A stretch of 33,049 nt of DNA from an uncultured Clostridia bacterium (GCA_946041635.1 CAMGDG010000009.1:1-33049), one strand, 5' to 3'; positions 8,537 through 17,407 are shown, counted from the stretch's first letter. Made by a program: numbers and translations. Notes: generated by a model from the sequence alone, not told the origin.

Positions 8537-9658
8537 ATGCTTCAGTATGAAGAATTAAAATTAAGACTTTCAAGCCACGAGGATGAGCTTAAAAACTTGG
8601 CGGAGGCTCTTGGGCTTGAAAAAATGAAGGCTGAAATTGCGTCCTTGGAACAACAGGCGGCAGAAGACGGCTTTTGGGACGATATTCAGAACTCCCAAAA
8701 GGTGCTTCAACGCACAAGCTCATTGAAAAACAAGGTTGCAAGTTATGAAAAGCTGAAATCCGATTACGAAGACGCCCTTGTTATGATTGAACTTGCAGAC
8801 GAAGAAGAGGACGAGAGCCTTTTGGCGGAGTGCACCGAGAGCGTTGAGGAGTTTGAAAGAACGCTTGACAGCCAAACTCTTGCAACGCTTTTAACAGGAG
8901 AATACGACTCTAAAAACGCCATTCTCACTTTCCATGCAGGCGCAGGCGGAACAGAGGCTCAGGACTGGGCGCAGATGCTTTTCAGAATGTATAACCGTTG
9001 GGGTGAACGCCACGGCTACAAGGTTTCAACCCTTGACTATCTTGACGGCGACGAGGCAGGGCTCAAATCCGCAAGTATTCTCATAGAGGGTGAAAACGCC
9101 TACGGCTTTATGAAAAGCGAGGCAGGAATTCACCGTCTTGTGCGGATTTCTCCCTTTGACGCATCGGGCAGGCGCCACACCTCCTTTGCCTCATTGGAGG
9201 TTATGCCCGAAATTGACGAGGACACAAATGTTGAGATAAATCCCGACGATATTGAAATGGCGGTTTACCGTGCCAGCGGCGCAGGCGGACAAAAGGTTAA
9301 CAAAACCTCCTCGGCGGTCCGTCTTACCCATAAGCCCACGGGCATTGTGGTTTCCTGCCAGGTGGAGCGCAGTCAGCACCAGAACCGTGAGGTTGCCATG
9401 ACAATGCTTAAATCAAAGCTTATTGAGATTAAAGAGCGTGAGCACCTTGCAAAGATTGAAGATATTAAAGGCGACCACAAAGAAATTGCATGGGGCAGTC
9501 AGATTCGTTCTTATGTTTTTATGCCTTATACCCTTGCAAAGGATCACAGAACCTCCTTTGAAAACGGTAATATCAACGCCGTTATGGACGGCGATATTGA
9601 CGGCTTTATAAACGCCTACCTTAAAATGCAATCACAAAAACAGTTGGAAAACAGTTGA
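8537..9658 (+). CDS. prfB: Peptide chain release factor 2, no programmed frameshift
   Basis: RF2 recognises UGA and UAA stop codons and triggers peptide release on the ribosome. The tripeptide anticodon SPF is at residues 205-207 ([13 protein letters not shown]) and the catalytic GGQ at 250-252 ([16 protein letters not shown]). Length 373 aa is close to the usual 365. Most bacterial prfB genes carry an in-frame UGA near codon 25 read by +1 frameshifting (CTTTGA); here the equivalent region (ALGLEKMK) is continuous with no stop and no CTTTGA slippery site, so the autoregulatory frameshift seems absent. The ATG follows GAGG by about seven bases. It stands alone between the proBA group and the convergent pnp. 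Confidence 0.96.
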   Translation: MLQYEELKLRLSSHEDELKNLAEALGLEKMKAEIASLEQQAAEDGFWDDIQNSQKVLQRTSSLKNKVASYEKLKSDYEDALVMIELADEEEDESLLAECTESVEEFERTLDSQTLATLLTGEYDSKNAILTFHAGAGGTEAQDWAQMLFRMYNRWGERHGYKVSTLDYLDGDEAGLKSASILIEGENAYGFMKSEAGIHRLVRISPFDASGRRHTSFASLEVMPEIDEDTNVEINPDDIEMAVYRASGAGGQKVNKTSSAVRLTHKPTGIVVSCQVERSQHQNREVAMTMLKSKLIEIKEREHLAKIEDIKGDHKEIAWGSQIRSYVFMPYTLAKDHRTSFENGNINAVMDGDIDGFINAYLKMQSQKQLENS

Positions 9659-9664
9659 TTTTGC

Positions 9665-9694
9665 GGGACGATGAAAGGCATCGTCCCCTACAAG
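9665..9694 (-). repeat. Palindromic repeat unit A1 (GACGATG stem)
   Basis: A 9-bp perfect stem gggacgatg/catcgtccc (9665-9673 and 9679-9687, loop aaagg) followed by ctacaag, i.e. the CTTGTAGGG head in minus orientation. It is almost the same sequence as unit B1 (22837-22864) in the opposite orientation. Confidence 0.75.
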
Positions 9695-9718
9695 GAATCT
9701 ATAAAATGTTTAGCGTGC

Positions 9719-9795
9719 TTGTAGGGTGCGACGACCTCGGCGCACCGTAGGTTTTTCCTGTGATTTTTCGGGCGATTCGTGATTTACCCCTACAA
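9719..9795 (+). repeat. MITE-like palindromic repeat unit A2 (GTGCG stem)
   Basis: Begins TTGTAGGG and ends CCCTACAA (8-bp perfect terminal inverted repeats, 77 bp in all). The left 29 bases (9719-9747) are identical to unit C1 at 23950-23978 and contain a GGTGCG/CGCACC stem. The right part is a second, degenerate unit in the opposite orientation. Confidence 0.75.
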
Positions 9796-9811
9796 TACCT
9801 AAATATGCAAA

Positions 9812-9847
9812 AACCGTCCGCCTTCCGGCGGACGGTTAATTTTTTTT
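9812..9847 (+). terminator. Intrinsic terminator downstream of prfB
   Basis: A perfect 11-bp GC-rich stem (9812-9822 with 9827-9837, tetraloop ttcc) is followed by aatttttttt on the + strand. On the minus strand a shorter T-run follows, so it may also stop pnp transcription. Confidence 0.85.
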
Positions 9848-9877
9848 AGTACTGCTGTTTTTTGCTACTGACCTTAA

Positions 9878-12076
9878 TTATTCGTGGTCACGGCGGCGGT
9901 TGTTAAAATGACGCTTTTTGTTATCTCTTTTGGGAGCTTCCTCAACATCATTTTCGGGAACAAGACCCTTAACCTCAATAAGCGCATCACGGCGTGAAAG
10001 GTTAAGTCTGCCCTGGTCGTCTATTTCAAGAACCTTAACAAGCACGCTGTCGCCAACATTGACAACATCCTCGACCTTATCAACACGCTTAACATCAAGA
10101 CGGCTGATATGAACAAGTCCCTCTTTGCCGGGAGCAATCTCAACAAATGCGCCGAAGCTCATAAGTCTTGTTACAACGCCGTTATATACAGCGCCGATTT
10201 CCGGGTCTTTTGCGATTGTTTCAACAATAAGCAAAGCTCTTTTTGCATTATCAATATCAATAGCGGAGATAAACACATTTCCGTCCTCTTCAATATCAAT
10301 CTTGCACTCGCACTCTGCCTGAATTTTCTGAATAACCTTGCCCTGTTTACCGATAACATCACCGATTTTTTCGGGGTCAATCTTTGTGGTGAGCATTTTG
10401 GGAGCATATTTTGAAAGCTCTGCTCTGGGCTGGGAAATAACGGGCAGCATAATCTCATCAAGAATATAATTTCTTGCCTTGTGAGTTTTTGCAAAAGCCT
10501 CTTTAATGATTTCGGGAGTAAGACCGTGAACCTTTAAGTCCATCTGGATAGCTGTGATACCGTTCTTTGTACCTGCTACCTTAAAGTCCATATCGCCGTA
10601 GAAATCTTCAAGTCCCTGAATATCAACCATTGTCATAAAGTCGCCGTAAACGCCTTCATCGCCTGTGATAAGACCGCAGGAGATACCTGCAACGGGAGCC
10701 TTAATGGGAACGCCCGCCGCCATAAGAGCAAGTGTTGAGCCGCAAACGGAGCCCTGTGAGGTTGAACCGTTTGAGGAGAGAACCTCGGATACTACACGGA
10801 TAGCATAGGGGAATTCCTCAACTGACGGAAGAACGGGAATAAGCGCTTTTTCAGCCAATGCACCGTGACCGATTTCACGGCGTCCCGGACCTCTTGAAGG
10901 CTTAGTTTCGCCTACTGAATATGAGGGGAAATTGTAGTGGTGGATATATCTCTTTTCGGTCTGCTCGTCAAGACCGTCAAGCTGCTGTGCGTCGCTTATG
11001 GGGCCGAGTGTTGCAACGGAGAGAACCTGAGTCTGACCTCTTGTAAACATACCTGAACCGTGAGCACGGGAGAGCAGGTCAATCTCGGCATTAAGAGGAC
11101 GGATTTCGTCAATTCCTCTGCCGTCAACACGCTTGTGCTCATCTTTGAGCCATGCACGGACAACATGTTTCTGAACAAGATACATAATCTCGTCAAGCTT
11201 TGCTTCACAGCCCTCAAAACGCTCGTCAAACTTCTCGTGAACAGCCTCGTAAATGGGGAGGAGAGCCTCGTCACGGACAAGCTTATCATCTGTATCAAGA
11301 GCCTTTTTAACATCCTCAATGCAGAAAGCCTCAATCTCTGCCATTATTTCGGGATCGGGGTCTGACGACTCATAAGAGAACTTCGCCTTGCCTACCTCGT
11401 CAACGATGCCCTGAATAAACTTAACAATCTTCTTATTTTCCTCATGACCTGCCATAATGGCGTCAAACATTGTGTCGTCGTCAATCTCATTACCGCCCGC
11501 CTCAATCATGGCAACAAGGTCGGCAGTTGAAGCAACGGTCAGAACAAGGTCTGATTTTCCGCGCTGTTCCAAATTGGGGTTGATAACAATCTGACCGTCA
11601 ACAAGTCCTACATTTACGCCTGAAATAGGGCCGTCCCACGGAATATCGGAAATTGCGATTGCAGTTGAAACACCGATCATGGCGGTGATTTCAGGTGAGC
11701 AGTCGGGGTCAACCGACATTACCGTTGCAACAACGGAGCAGTCGTTTCTCAAATCCTTGGGGAAAAGGGGACGGATGGGGCGGTCAATACAGCGAGAAGT
11801 AAGAATAGCCTTTTCGCTTGCTCTGCCCTCACGGCGCTGGAATGAGCCGGGGATACGGCCTACGGAATACATCTTCTCTTCATAATCAACTGAAAGGGGG
11901 AAGAAATCAACGCCCTCTCTCGGTTTTGCGGAAGCAGTTACGGTGCAGAGAACCTCTGTTTCACCGTAGCGTGCCATAACGGCGGCGTTTGCAAGGCCTG
12001 CCATTTTGCCTGTTTCAAGTGTCAGCTTTCTGCCGGCAAGCTCGGTTTCCCAAACTTTGAAATTCTTGAAAAACAT
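9878..12076 (-). CDS. pnp: Polyribonucleotide nucleotidyltransferase (PNPase)
   Basis: A 3'-5' phosphorolytic exoribonuclease for mRNA turnover, working as a trimer. The 732 residues follow the standard order: RNase PH domain 1 (from about 10, with RREGRASEKAILTSRCIDRPIRPLFP), helical linker, RNase PH domain 2 (SRAHGSGMFTRGQTQ, GPGRREIGHGALAEKAL), KH domain (IGKQGKVIQKI) and S1 domain (GVVTRLMSFGAFVEI...GLVHISR), ending in a basic tail (KRDNKKRHFNNRRRDHE). The ATG follows AGAGG by eight bases. It lies downstream of rpsO as in many bacteria, with a hairpin-bearing spacer of about 195 bases. Downstream is a repeat island and a terminator. Confidence 0.98.
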   Translation of the reverse strand: MFFKNFKVWETELAGRKLTLETGKMAGLANAAVMARYGETEVLCTVTASAKPREGVDFFPLSVDYEEKMYSVGRIPGSFQRREGRASEKAILTSRCIDRPIRPLFPKDLRNDCSVVATVMSVDPDCSPEITAMIGVSTAIAISDIPWDGPISGVNVGLVDGQIVINPNLEQRGKSDLVLTVASTADLVAMIEAGGNEIDDDTMFDAIMAGHEENKKIVKFIQGIVDEVGKAKFSYESSDPDPEIMAEIEAFCIEDVKKALDTDDKLVRDEALLPIYEAVHEKFDERFEGCEAKLDEIMYLVQKHVVRAWLKDEHKRVDGRGIDEIRPLNAEIDLLSRAHGSGMFTRGQTQVLSVATLGPISDAQQLDGLDEQTEKRYIHHYNFPSYSVGETKPSRGPGRREIGHGALAEKALIPVLPSVEEFPYAIRVVSEVLSSNGSTSQGSVCGSTLALMAAGVPIKAPVAGISCGLITGDEGVYGDFMTMVDIQGLEDFYGDMDFKVAGTKNGITAIQMDLKVHGLTPEIIKEAFAKTHKARNYILDEIMLPVISQPRAELSKYAPKMLTTKIDPEKIGDVIGKQGKVIQKIQAECECKIDIEEDGNVFISAIDIDNAKRALLIVETIAKDPEIGAVYNGVVTRLMSFGAFVEIAPGKEGLVHISRLDVKRVDKVEDVVNVGDSVLVKVLEIDDQGRLNLSRRDALIEVKGLVPENDVEEAPKRDNKKRHFNNRRRDHE

Positions 12077-12228
12077 AGTTTTTACCTCTTTTCTTTTTCT
12101 TTATTTTACAAGGCAAAAACCGTTTTTTAGCAATAAACGCAACATTCAAGCCGCAACTGCTTAAATGCTCTGTTTACCGCTAAAATCAAAGATTTTTGCC
12201 CCGTTTTACCGTGCTTTAAAAGCAATTC
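12077..12228 (-). promoter_or_regulatory. pnp leader with weak promoter candidate
   Basis: The spacer upstream of pnp holds TAAAAT (12103-12108) with TTGCTA 19 bases before it (12128-12133), a non-ideal spacing. No gene is supported. pnp may also be expressed by read-through from rpsO. Confidence 0.35.
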
Positions 12229-12261
12229 AAGGCAGACGGAGTAAAAAACTCTGTCTGCCTT
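12229..12261 (-). terminator. Strong hairpin at the end of rpsO (terminator or processing site)
   Basis: A 13-bp stem (12229-12241 with 12249-12261, one wobble) and a 7-base A-rich loop (12242-12248) lies 10 bases beyond the rpsO stop. On the minus strand it is followed by GAATTGCTTTTAAAG rather than a clean T-run, so it may be a leaky terminator or an RNase III-type processing hairpin. Confidence 0.6.
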
Positions 12262-12271
12262 AATTGTGGAA

Positions 12272-12535
12272 TTACTTACGAAGACCGAGTCTTGCAACGA
12301 TTGAACGGTATCTTTCGATATCCTTATCAGCAAGGTATGCAAGAAGGTTTCTTCTGTGACCAACCATTTTAAGAAGTCCTCTTCTTGAATGATGGTCTTT
12401 CTTGTTTGTTTTGAGATGCTCGGTCAAATCGTTAATTCTCTTTGTGAGAACTGCAATCTGAACCTCGGGTGAGCCTGTGTCGCCCTCGTGAGTAGCATAC
12501 TCAGCCATTATGGCCTGCTTTTCTTCTTTTGTCAT
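12272..12535 (-). CDS. rpsO: 30S ribosomal protein S15
   Basis: An 87-residue primary-binding protein of the 30S platform, contacting the 16S rRNA three-way junction. Typical S15 blocks are [46 protein letters not shown] and the final [13 protein letters not shown]. Full length for the family. The ATG follows a strong GAGGTG by eight bases. It is transcribed with or just before pnp and has its own well-formed promoter and a roughly 100-base untranslated leader. S15 often represses its own translation through such leaders. Confidence 0.98.
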   Translation of the reverse strand: MTKEEKQAIMAEYATHEGDTGSPEVQIAVLTKRINDLTEHLKTNKKDHHSRRGLLKMVGHRRNLLAYLADKDIERYRSIVARLGLRK

Positions 12536-12634
12536 TGTTTTTCACCTCATTAAAATTATTTCTCAAATGCCCCAGATGAAAGACAGGTGAACACCCTTTG
12601 GGTTTTCTCAATCACCCGAGCGCACAGAGATAGC
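12536..12634 (-). promoter_or_regulatory. rpsO 5' leader, candidate S15 autoregulatory element
   Basis: About 100 transcribed bases precede rpsO. Complementary blocks allow alternative pairings: GGGT (12600-12603 on +) can pair with ACCC (12614-12617) or with CACCC at 12592-12596, and AGGTG/CACC(C)T forms a compact arm at 12585-12597. S15 leaders are known in several phyla with unrelated structures; assignment here is inference. Confidence 0.4.
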
Positions 12635-12640
12635 CTTGAT

Positions 12641-12669
12641 ATTGTAACACAAGTTATTTTATTTTGCAA
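12641..12669 (-). promoter_or_regulatory. Sigma-A-type promoter of rpsO
   Basis: On the minus strand TTGCAA (12664-12669), a 17-base spacer, and TACAAT (12641-12646). Expected start near 12634, giving a leader of about 100 bases. Confidence 0.8.
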
Positions 12670-12730
12670 GTGTTTTTTCACTAAAATATAGTATCTCGCT
12701 TTTGCATTGCACTATTCACCGTTTTACTGT

Positions 12731-14830
12731 TTATCTCAGCACCGTATTGCTCTGCTGGGAGCCTGTAACAACGGAATTGCGATTGAAATACGCCTCGTAA
12801 ACATCACGGACATATGTGGGAAGTCCGGCGCTGGATACATTTTCGATTGCCGCAACAACGGCGATTTGAGGATTGTCGGCAGGAGCATATGACATAACGA
12901 AACCGTTTGTAAAGCTGACAATCTGACCGTTAACACGCTTTTTTGCCTGCGCAGTACCTGTTTTTGCGGCTACGGAATAATCAAGCCCGCGAATTGAAGC
13001 GTATGTGTTTGCCATTGCCACCATACCCCGTCTTACAGCCGCATATGCTTCGTCGGACGCCTCAACCTCGCCCAGCAAAACAGGCTCCGCCTCATAAATT
13101 GTCTGAGAATAATCCGCTGATTTTATGCTTTTTACGAAATGAGCCTTATATCTTTTGCCGTTATTTGCAAGGGCTGAAACATAGGACGCAAGCTGTATGG
13201 GAGTGAACAGGCTATCGGACTGACCGATAGCCGCCTGAATAGTATCGCCGGGATACCAACTTCCCCCTGCGTTGATGCGGTTTTCCGCACTTGCCACAAC
13301 GCCTGTTGCCTCAGTAAGCTCCACGCCTGTTTTTTGCCCCAGACCGAAAGCCGAAAGATAACTGCTTATTCTGTTAATACCCAACTGACTGCCCACAGTA
13401 TAATAGAATATGTTGCAGGAGTGCTTTATTGCCTCTTCAACGGTTATCTCTTTACCGCCGTGGCCGCCGAGACCTACGCATTTCCACTGAGGGAAGGGAG
13501 TATAGTTGATTGTGCATTTAATTCTTGTCTGAGGAGTTATTATACCCTCATTCAGCGCCGCAATACTCATGGCAGGCTTTACCGTTGAACCGGGAGCATA
13601 AGTGCTTCGCAAAGCTCTGTTCCAAAGGGGTGCGGAGGGGTCAGTATTAAGTTCTACCTGATTTTCCTTATAATAGGACAAGTCAAAGGTAGGATATGTG
13701 GCACAGGCAAGCACGGCGCCCGTTTTTACATCCATAACAACTATACTGCCTGCCGCCGCTATGTTTTTAAGGTCACGGGTATCGTTAATTCGTGCGGCAA
13801 GTATCTTCTGTACCTCTTTTTGGAAGTCCGCCTCAATTGTAAGAATAACATTGTTGCCGTTTACGGGCTCTTTTGTTATTGAGGTGGTTTTTGTGCCGTC
13901 GCTGTTTGTAACGGTGGTCTGTTTACCCTTTGTGCCTCTTAATTCCTCCTCCATTGCGCTTTCAATACCGAATTTACCGATTTTATCGGTCATTCCGTAT
14001 GCACGCAGGCGAAGCTCCTCTTTCTGTTCATCGGTAAGCGTTTCGTCTTTAAGCTGTTCTTTATACTGCTCTGTTACCGCCTTGTATTCATCGGCGTCGA
14101 TATAGTCGTAATAACCTACTATATGAGGGGCTATCGTTCCGTCGTAATATTCACGGCGAACATCGGTGCGAATTTCAATTCCCTCATAAAAACGGCTTTG
14201 CTCCTTCAAAATGAGCACCACATTATCGGGCACATCTTCTGCTAATGTAAAGGGATTTGCCGTTGAGAAATCGGCTCTTCTCATTCTGAAAAGTATTCCG
14301 CCCACTTTCAGCGCGTCGTCTGCGGTCATACCCCCCAGGGAATAATATTCGCAAAGAGCGTCAAAACAGTTCTGCGCCGTTGCATATGAATTTAGGTTAA
14401 GATAATCCGCCTTGAAAAGATACGCCTTATCGCTTTCACTTTTCTCCGCAAACACCAATCCGCCCTCCGAAAGCTCAATGGGCAGGGCGTGTGAATATTC
14501 CACCTGATTTTCATCAAACAGTTTTATAAGAGAAAGGAGTATTTCGTTTCTCTTTTCCTGCTGTGCGGAACGGGGGAAATACGAAGCGTCAATATAAACG
14601 GTGTTTGACTGCACATTATATACAAGGGGCGTTCCGTTGCTGTCCAGAATTTCGCCTCTTACGGCATCCACCGTGTTTGAAACGGACGAAAGAGAGAGTT
14701 TTTTTGAGGCGTATTCGTCACGCATAATCACCTGAATACGGAAAAGGTCGCCGATAAAAACAGAAATGACAAAAACTACCGCCGCAATAAATGCGGCAGC
14801 TCTGATTTTAAAGCTGTAATTGCTTTTCAT
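12731..14830 (-). CDS. mrdA: Penicillin-binding protein 2 (elongation-specific transpeptidase)
   Basis: A 699-residue class B PBP that cross-links peptidoglycan during rod-shaped growth with MreBCD. One N-terminal membrane helix (about 8-30) is followed by the pedestal domain and the transpeptidase domain. Active-site motifs: S415-T-V-K in YAPGSTVKPAMS, S471-C-N in KHSCNIFYY, and K623-T-G in AAKTGTAQ. It is preceded in the same direction by mreB, mreC and mreD, the classical context. GGGAG precedes the ATG at about eight bases; the gap to mreD is 16 bases. It lacks PASTA repeats, which separates it from the division-type PBP/SpoVD. No clear T-rich terminator is visible after it. rodA is not adjacent. 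Confidence 0.94.
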   Translation of the reverse strand: MKSNYSFKIRAAAFIAAVVFVISVFIGDLFRIQVIMRDEYASKKLSLSSVSNTVDAVRGEILDSNGTPLVYNVQSNTVYIDASYFPRSAQQEKRNEILLSLIKLFDENQVEYSHALPIELSEGGLVFAEKSESDKAYLFKADYLNLNSYATAQNCFDALCEYYSLGGMTADDALKVGGILFRMRRADFSTANPFTLAEDVPDNVVLILKEQSRFYEGIEIRTDVRREYYDGTIAPHIVGYYDYIDADEYKAVTEQYKEQLKDETLTDEQKEELRLRAYGMTDKIGKFGIESAMEEELRGTKGKQTTVTNSDGTKTTSITKEPVNGNNVILTIEADFQKEVQKILAARINDTRDLKNIAAAGSIVVMDVKTGAVLACATYPTFDLSYYKENQVELNTDPSAPLWNRALRSTYAPGSTVKPAMSIAALNEGIITPQTRIKCTINYTPFPQWKCVGLGGHGGKEITVEEAIKHSCNIFYYTVGSQLGINRISSYLSAFGLGQKTGVELTEATGVVASAENRINAGGSWYPGDTIQAAIGQSDSLFTPIQLASYVSALANNGKRYKAHFVKSIKSADYSQTIYEAEPVLLGEVEASDEAYAAVRRGMVAMANTYASIRGLDYSVAAKTGTAQAKKRVNGQIVSFTNGFVMSYAPADNPQIAVVAAIENVSSAGLPTYVRDVYEAYFNRNSVVTGSQQSNTVLR

Positions 14831-14846
14831 CTCTGTTTCTCCCTTT

Positions 14847-15365
14847 CTAATATTTATCCGAAAATCTTCTGTTGACCGCCCTTATAAGAACATACCACAG
14901 GGGCGTAAGCACCAAAGAATATAATGCCATGGGCAGATAATAACGCAAAAGCATTGCGAGAGCGCCGTCGATACCCCTTGCCGTAACAAAAAACAGGGCA
15001 TAAGTGATGTAATAAAACAATGTTATACAAGTATTCATAATAATATATGTTATTATGTTATTACGCAGAAAAACACGCATCAGCACACCGCACACAGCGC
15101 ACATAATCATAAGGAAAAGAGCATTGTAGCCATCGGCAGTTACCGTGACGGTATCCCATAAAGCGCCCGCCGCAAGCCCTGCCGCCGCACCTATAAGCTC
15201 GCCCTCAAACACGGCAATGCACACCGCGGCAGAAATCAGCAGTTCCGGACGGACTGACGCAATTTCGGGAAAAATCTGCAGTGTGTTTTGAAAAATATGT
15301 GCGGCAAAAAGTATTAAAGCATATACAAGATACCGCTTGGCTTTTGTTTTTGTTTGAACGGTCAT
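14847..15365 (-). CDS. mreD: Rod shape-determining protein MreD
   Basis: A 172-residue integral membrane protein with about five hydrophobic helices and little else, matching MreD in size and position between mreC and mrdA. MreD belongs to the elongasome that spatially organises lateral wall synthesis. Typical features are the early PELL segment (SVRPELLISAAVCIAVFEGELIGAAAG) and the glycine-rich GAAAGLAAGALWD. MreD sequences diverge strongly, so context carries much of the assignment. It starts eight bases after the mreC stop, with GAGGAAT overlapping that stop. Confidence 0.85.
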   Translation of the reverse strand: MTVQTKTKAKRYLVYALILFAAHIFQNTLQIFPEIASVRPELLISAAVCIAVFEGELIGAAAGLAAGALWDTVTVTADGYNALFLMIMCAVCGVLMRVFLRNNIITYIIMNTCITLFYYITYALFFVTARGIDGALAMLLRYYLPMALYSLVLTPLWYVLIRAVNRRFSDKY

Positions 15366-15373
15366 AGAAAATA

Positions 15374-16207
15374 TTATTCCTCAAAAGCAGTAATAACAAA
15401 GCAATCGTGAATATCCTTTGAATCTACCGCAAGATTAAGCGTTGCATACGAAGTCAAATCCGTACTGCTCTGCTCAACGGCTGAAACCGTGCCTATAATC
15501 AAATCCTTGGGGAAAATTCCGCCTGTGCCCGAGGTACAGACAATTCCGCCCTTTGATATGCCCGTGCTCTTATCAAGCCCGGAAAGGCGGCAGCCGCCGT
15601 TTACGGCTGTATCGTAAGACGAGGAAACATATCCCAGCTCGCCTGTTCTGATTTCGTAAGCGGCAACATTAACCGAGGGGTCGGAAATTGAGCGCACCAC
15701 CGCCGAGGTGGGGTTGACCTCCGTAACAACGCCTACAAGGTACTCGCTGTAAATTACGGCGTCGTTTACCTTTATACCGTCAAGAGAACCCTTGTTTATT
15801 GTGAAGGAGCCGAACAAATCCGCCGAATCTCTGCCGATAACCGTGGAATAAACCCATGTGAAATCGGGATTTTTTTCACGCACATCGAGAAACTCCTCAT
15901 ATGAGCTCAGCTGTTTTTTCGTTTTTTCGTAATCTACAAGCTGTTTTTGATAATCGGCCACCTGCTGTTCAAGCTGAGAAATTCTTTCCTGATATGATTT
16001 GGACGAGATAAATCCGCCTGTTACACCGTCAAATTTAGAATAGATAAACGATGTTGCCTCTTGAAGCGGCGAGGTTAAAAAGCTTAAAGCGTTTGTCAGG
16101 GGGGAAGTGGCTTTGCTTGTAACGGTTGCCAAAACCGTTGCACACAACAGCAAAACGGCAACTGCCAAAAGCACCCTGAAAGTTGTACTTTTAAAAAATC
16201 TGTTCAT
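15374..16207 (-). CDS. mreC: Rod shape-determining protein MreC
   Basis: A 277-residue membrane-anchored elongasome protein. An N-terminal helix (about residues 9-29) is followed by a coiled coil (about 72-110, YQERISQLEQQVADYQKQLVDYEKTKKQLSSYEE region) and the extracytoplasmic double beta-barrel domain with the typical VIGRDSADLFGSFTINKGS and DAVIYSEYLVGVVTEV segments. MreC links cytoplasmic MreB to PBP2. The start follows AAGGGCGG closely; mreB ends 11 bases upstream. Confidence 0.93.
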   Translation of the reverse strand: MNRFFKSTTFRVLLAVAVLLLCATVLATVTSKATSPLTNALSFLTSPLQEATSFIYSKFDGVTGGFISSKSYQERISQLEQQVADYQKQLVDYEKTKKQLSSYEEFLDVREKNPDFTWVYSTVIGRDSADLFGSFTINKGSLDGIKVNDAVIYSEYLVGVVTEVNPTSAVVRSISDPSVNVAAYEIRTGELGYVSSSYDTAVNGGCRLSGLDKSTGISKGGIVCTSGTGGIFPKDLIIGTVSAVEQSSTDLTSYATLNLAVDSKDIHDCFVITAFEE

Positions 16208-16218
16208 TATACCGCCCT

Positions 16219-17208
16219 TTACATATTTCCTTTTTCAAGGCAATAGCCCATTCCGTTTGCAACACAGTCCATAGGCTCTGCCGCAACATGAACGGGAATT
16301 TTCATCTCTTTTGAAATAAGCTTGTCCAGTTCTCTGAGCAGCGCTCCGCCGCCTGTGAGCATAATCCCGTTATCCACAATATCCGCCAAAAGCTCCGGAG
16401 GAGTTTTTTCAAGGGTTGAGCGTATTGTTTCAAGAATTTGCGCCAAAGGCTCTGAAAGAGCCTCACGCACATCCTCCGATGTAATTTCAATGTTTTTGGG
16501 AAGACCGTCCACAAGGTTGCGCCCTCTAATATCCATAGCGCCCTCGCCGTCGTATTCCATTGCGGAGCCGATTTTTATTTTTACATCCTCCGCCGTTCTT
16601 TCACCTATAAGCATATTGTGCTTTTTGCGTATGTACTCGATTATTGCTTCGTCAAAATTATCCCCTGCAACACGCACGGATTTTGAGGTTACAATATCAC
16701 GGTACGAAATAACGGCAACCTCGGTAGTACCGCCGCCGATATTTATTATCATACTTCCCACAGCCTCGGTTATGGGAAGCCCTGCGCCCATTGCCGCCGC
16801 CAAAGGCTCCTGGATAAGAGAGGCGTATTTTGCGCCTGCGTTTCTCGCCGCGTCGTGAACGGCTTTTCTTTCAACCTCGGTTATACCCGACGGCACGCAG
16901 ATAAGCACTCTCGCACGGCTGAAAGGCGAACGCTTGATGGCTTTTTTAATAAACTCCTTTAACATTTCGGAGGTAATTTCAAAGTCGGCGATAACTCCGT
17001 CTTTAAGCGGTCTCACCGCAGTTATCGAACCGGGGGTTCTGCCAATCATTTCCTTTGCCTCGTTGCCCACGGCAACAACCTCGGGAGTGCCGGTTTTTTC
17101 ATTTACCGCCACAACGGATGGCTCACGCAGTACAATCCCCTTACCTTTAAGATAAACCACCGTGTTGGCAGTTCCCAAATCTATTCCTATATCCTGCGAA
17201 AAAAGCAT
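16219..17208 (-). CDS. mreB: Rod shape-determining actin homologue MreB
   Basis: A 329-residue bacterial actin that forms membrane-associated filaments guiding lateral wall synthesis. Phosphate-binding loops are visible in [19 protein letters not shown] and [15 protein letters not shown], with [13 protein letters not shown] and the C-terminal [16 protein letters not shown]. The open frame begins six codons earlier at a GTG (17226). I prefer the ATG at 17206-17208 because AGGAG sits eight bases before it and [12 protein letters not shown] is the usual MreB N-terminus. The amphipathic MLF start fits membrane binding. First gene of mreB-mreC-mreD-mrdA. Confidence 0.95.
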   Translation of the reverse strand: MLFSQDIGIDLGTANTVVYLKGKGIVLREPSVVAVNEKTGTPEVVAVGNEAKEMIGRTPGSITAVRPLKDGVIADFEITSEMLKEFIKKAIKRSPFSRARVLICVPSGITEVERKAVHDAARNAGAKYASLIQEPLAAAMGAGLPITEAVGSMIINIGGGTTEVAVISYRDIVTSKSVRVAGDNFDEAIIEYIRKKHNMLIGERTAEDVKIKIGSAMEYDGEGAMDIRGRNLVDGLPKNIEITSEDVREALSEPLAQILETIRSTLEKTPPELLADIVDNGIMLTGGGALLRELDKLISKEMKIPVHVAAEPMDCVANGMGYCLEKGNM

Positions 17209-17264
17209 TTCAACATCTCCTGTCACAATTTATACAGCAAAAAATCACACAAATAATCTATTTT

Positions 17265-17293
17265 ATTATAACAAAAATGCGGATATTATACAA
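17265..17293 (-). promoter_or_regulatory. Sigma-A-type promoter of the mreBCD-mrdA operon
   Basis: Minus-strand TTGTAT (17288-17293), 17-base spacer, TATAAT (17265-17270). An imperfect inverted repeat, gcggatatta/caatacccgc (17279-17300), covers the -35 region and could be an operator. Confidence 0.75.
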
Positions 17294-17361
17294 TACCCGC
17301 AACAAAAAATTAACCTTATAATTAAAGTTTTTTAATATCCTTTGAAGAAATACCCGCATAT

Positions 17362-17400
17362 TCAAAAATAAAAAACGCCCGCCCTATTGGGCAGACGCTT
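17362..17400 (-). terminator. Terminator of the 5S rRNA gene
   Basis: An 11-bp stem with three G-U wobbles (17390-17400 with 17374-17384) is followed on the minus strand by TTTTTATTTTT. It lies directly after the 5S 3' end. Confidence 0.8.
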
Positions 17401-17407
17401 TGGTTTG

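Noticed and set aside
12127-12363. 78-codon frame between rpsO and pnp
   Set aside because: It overlaps the rpsO 3' end and its terminator hairpin, and has no family resemblance.
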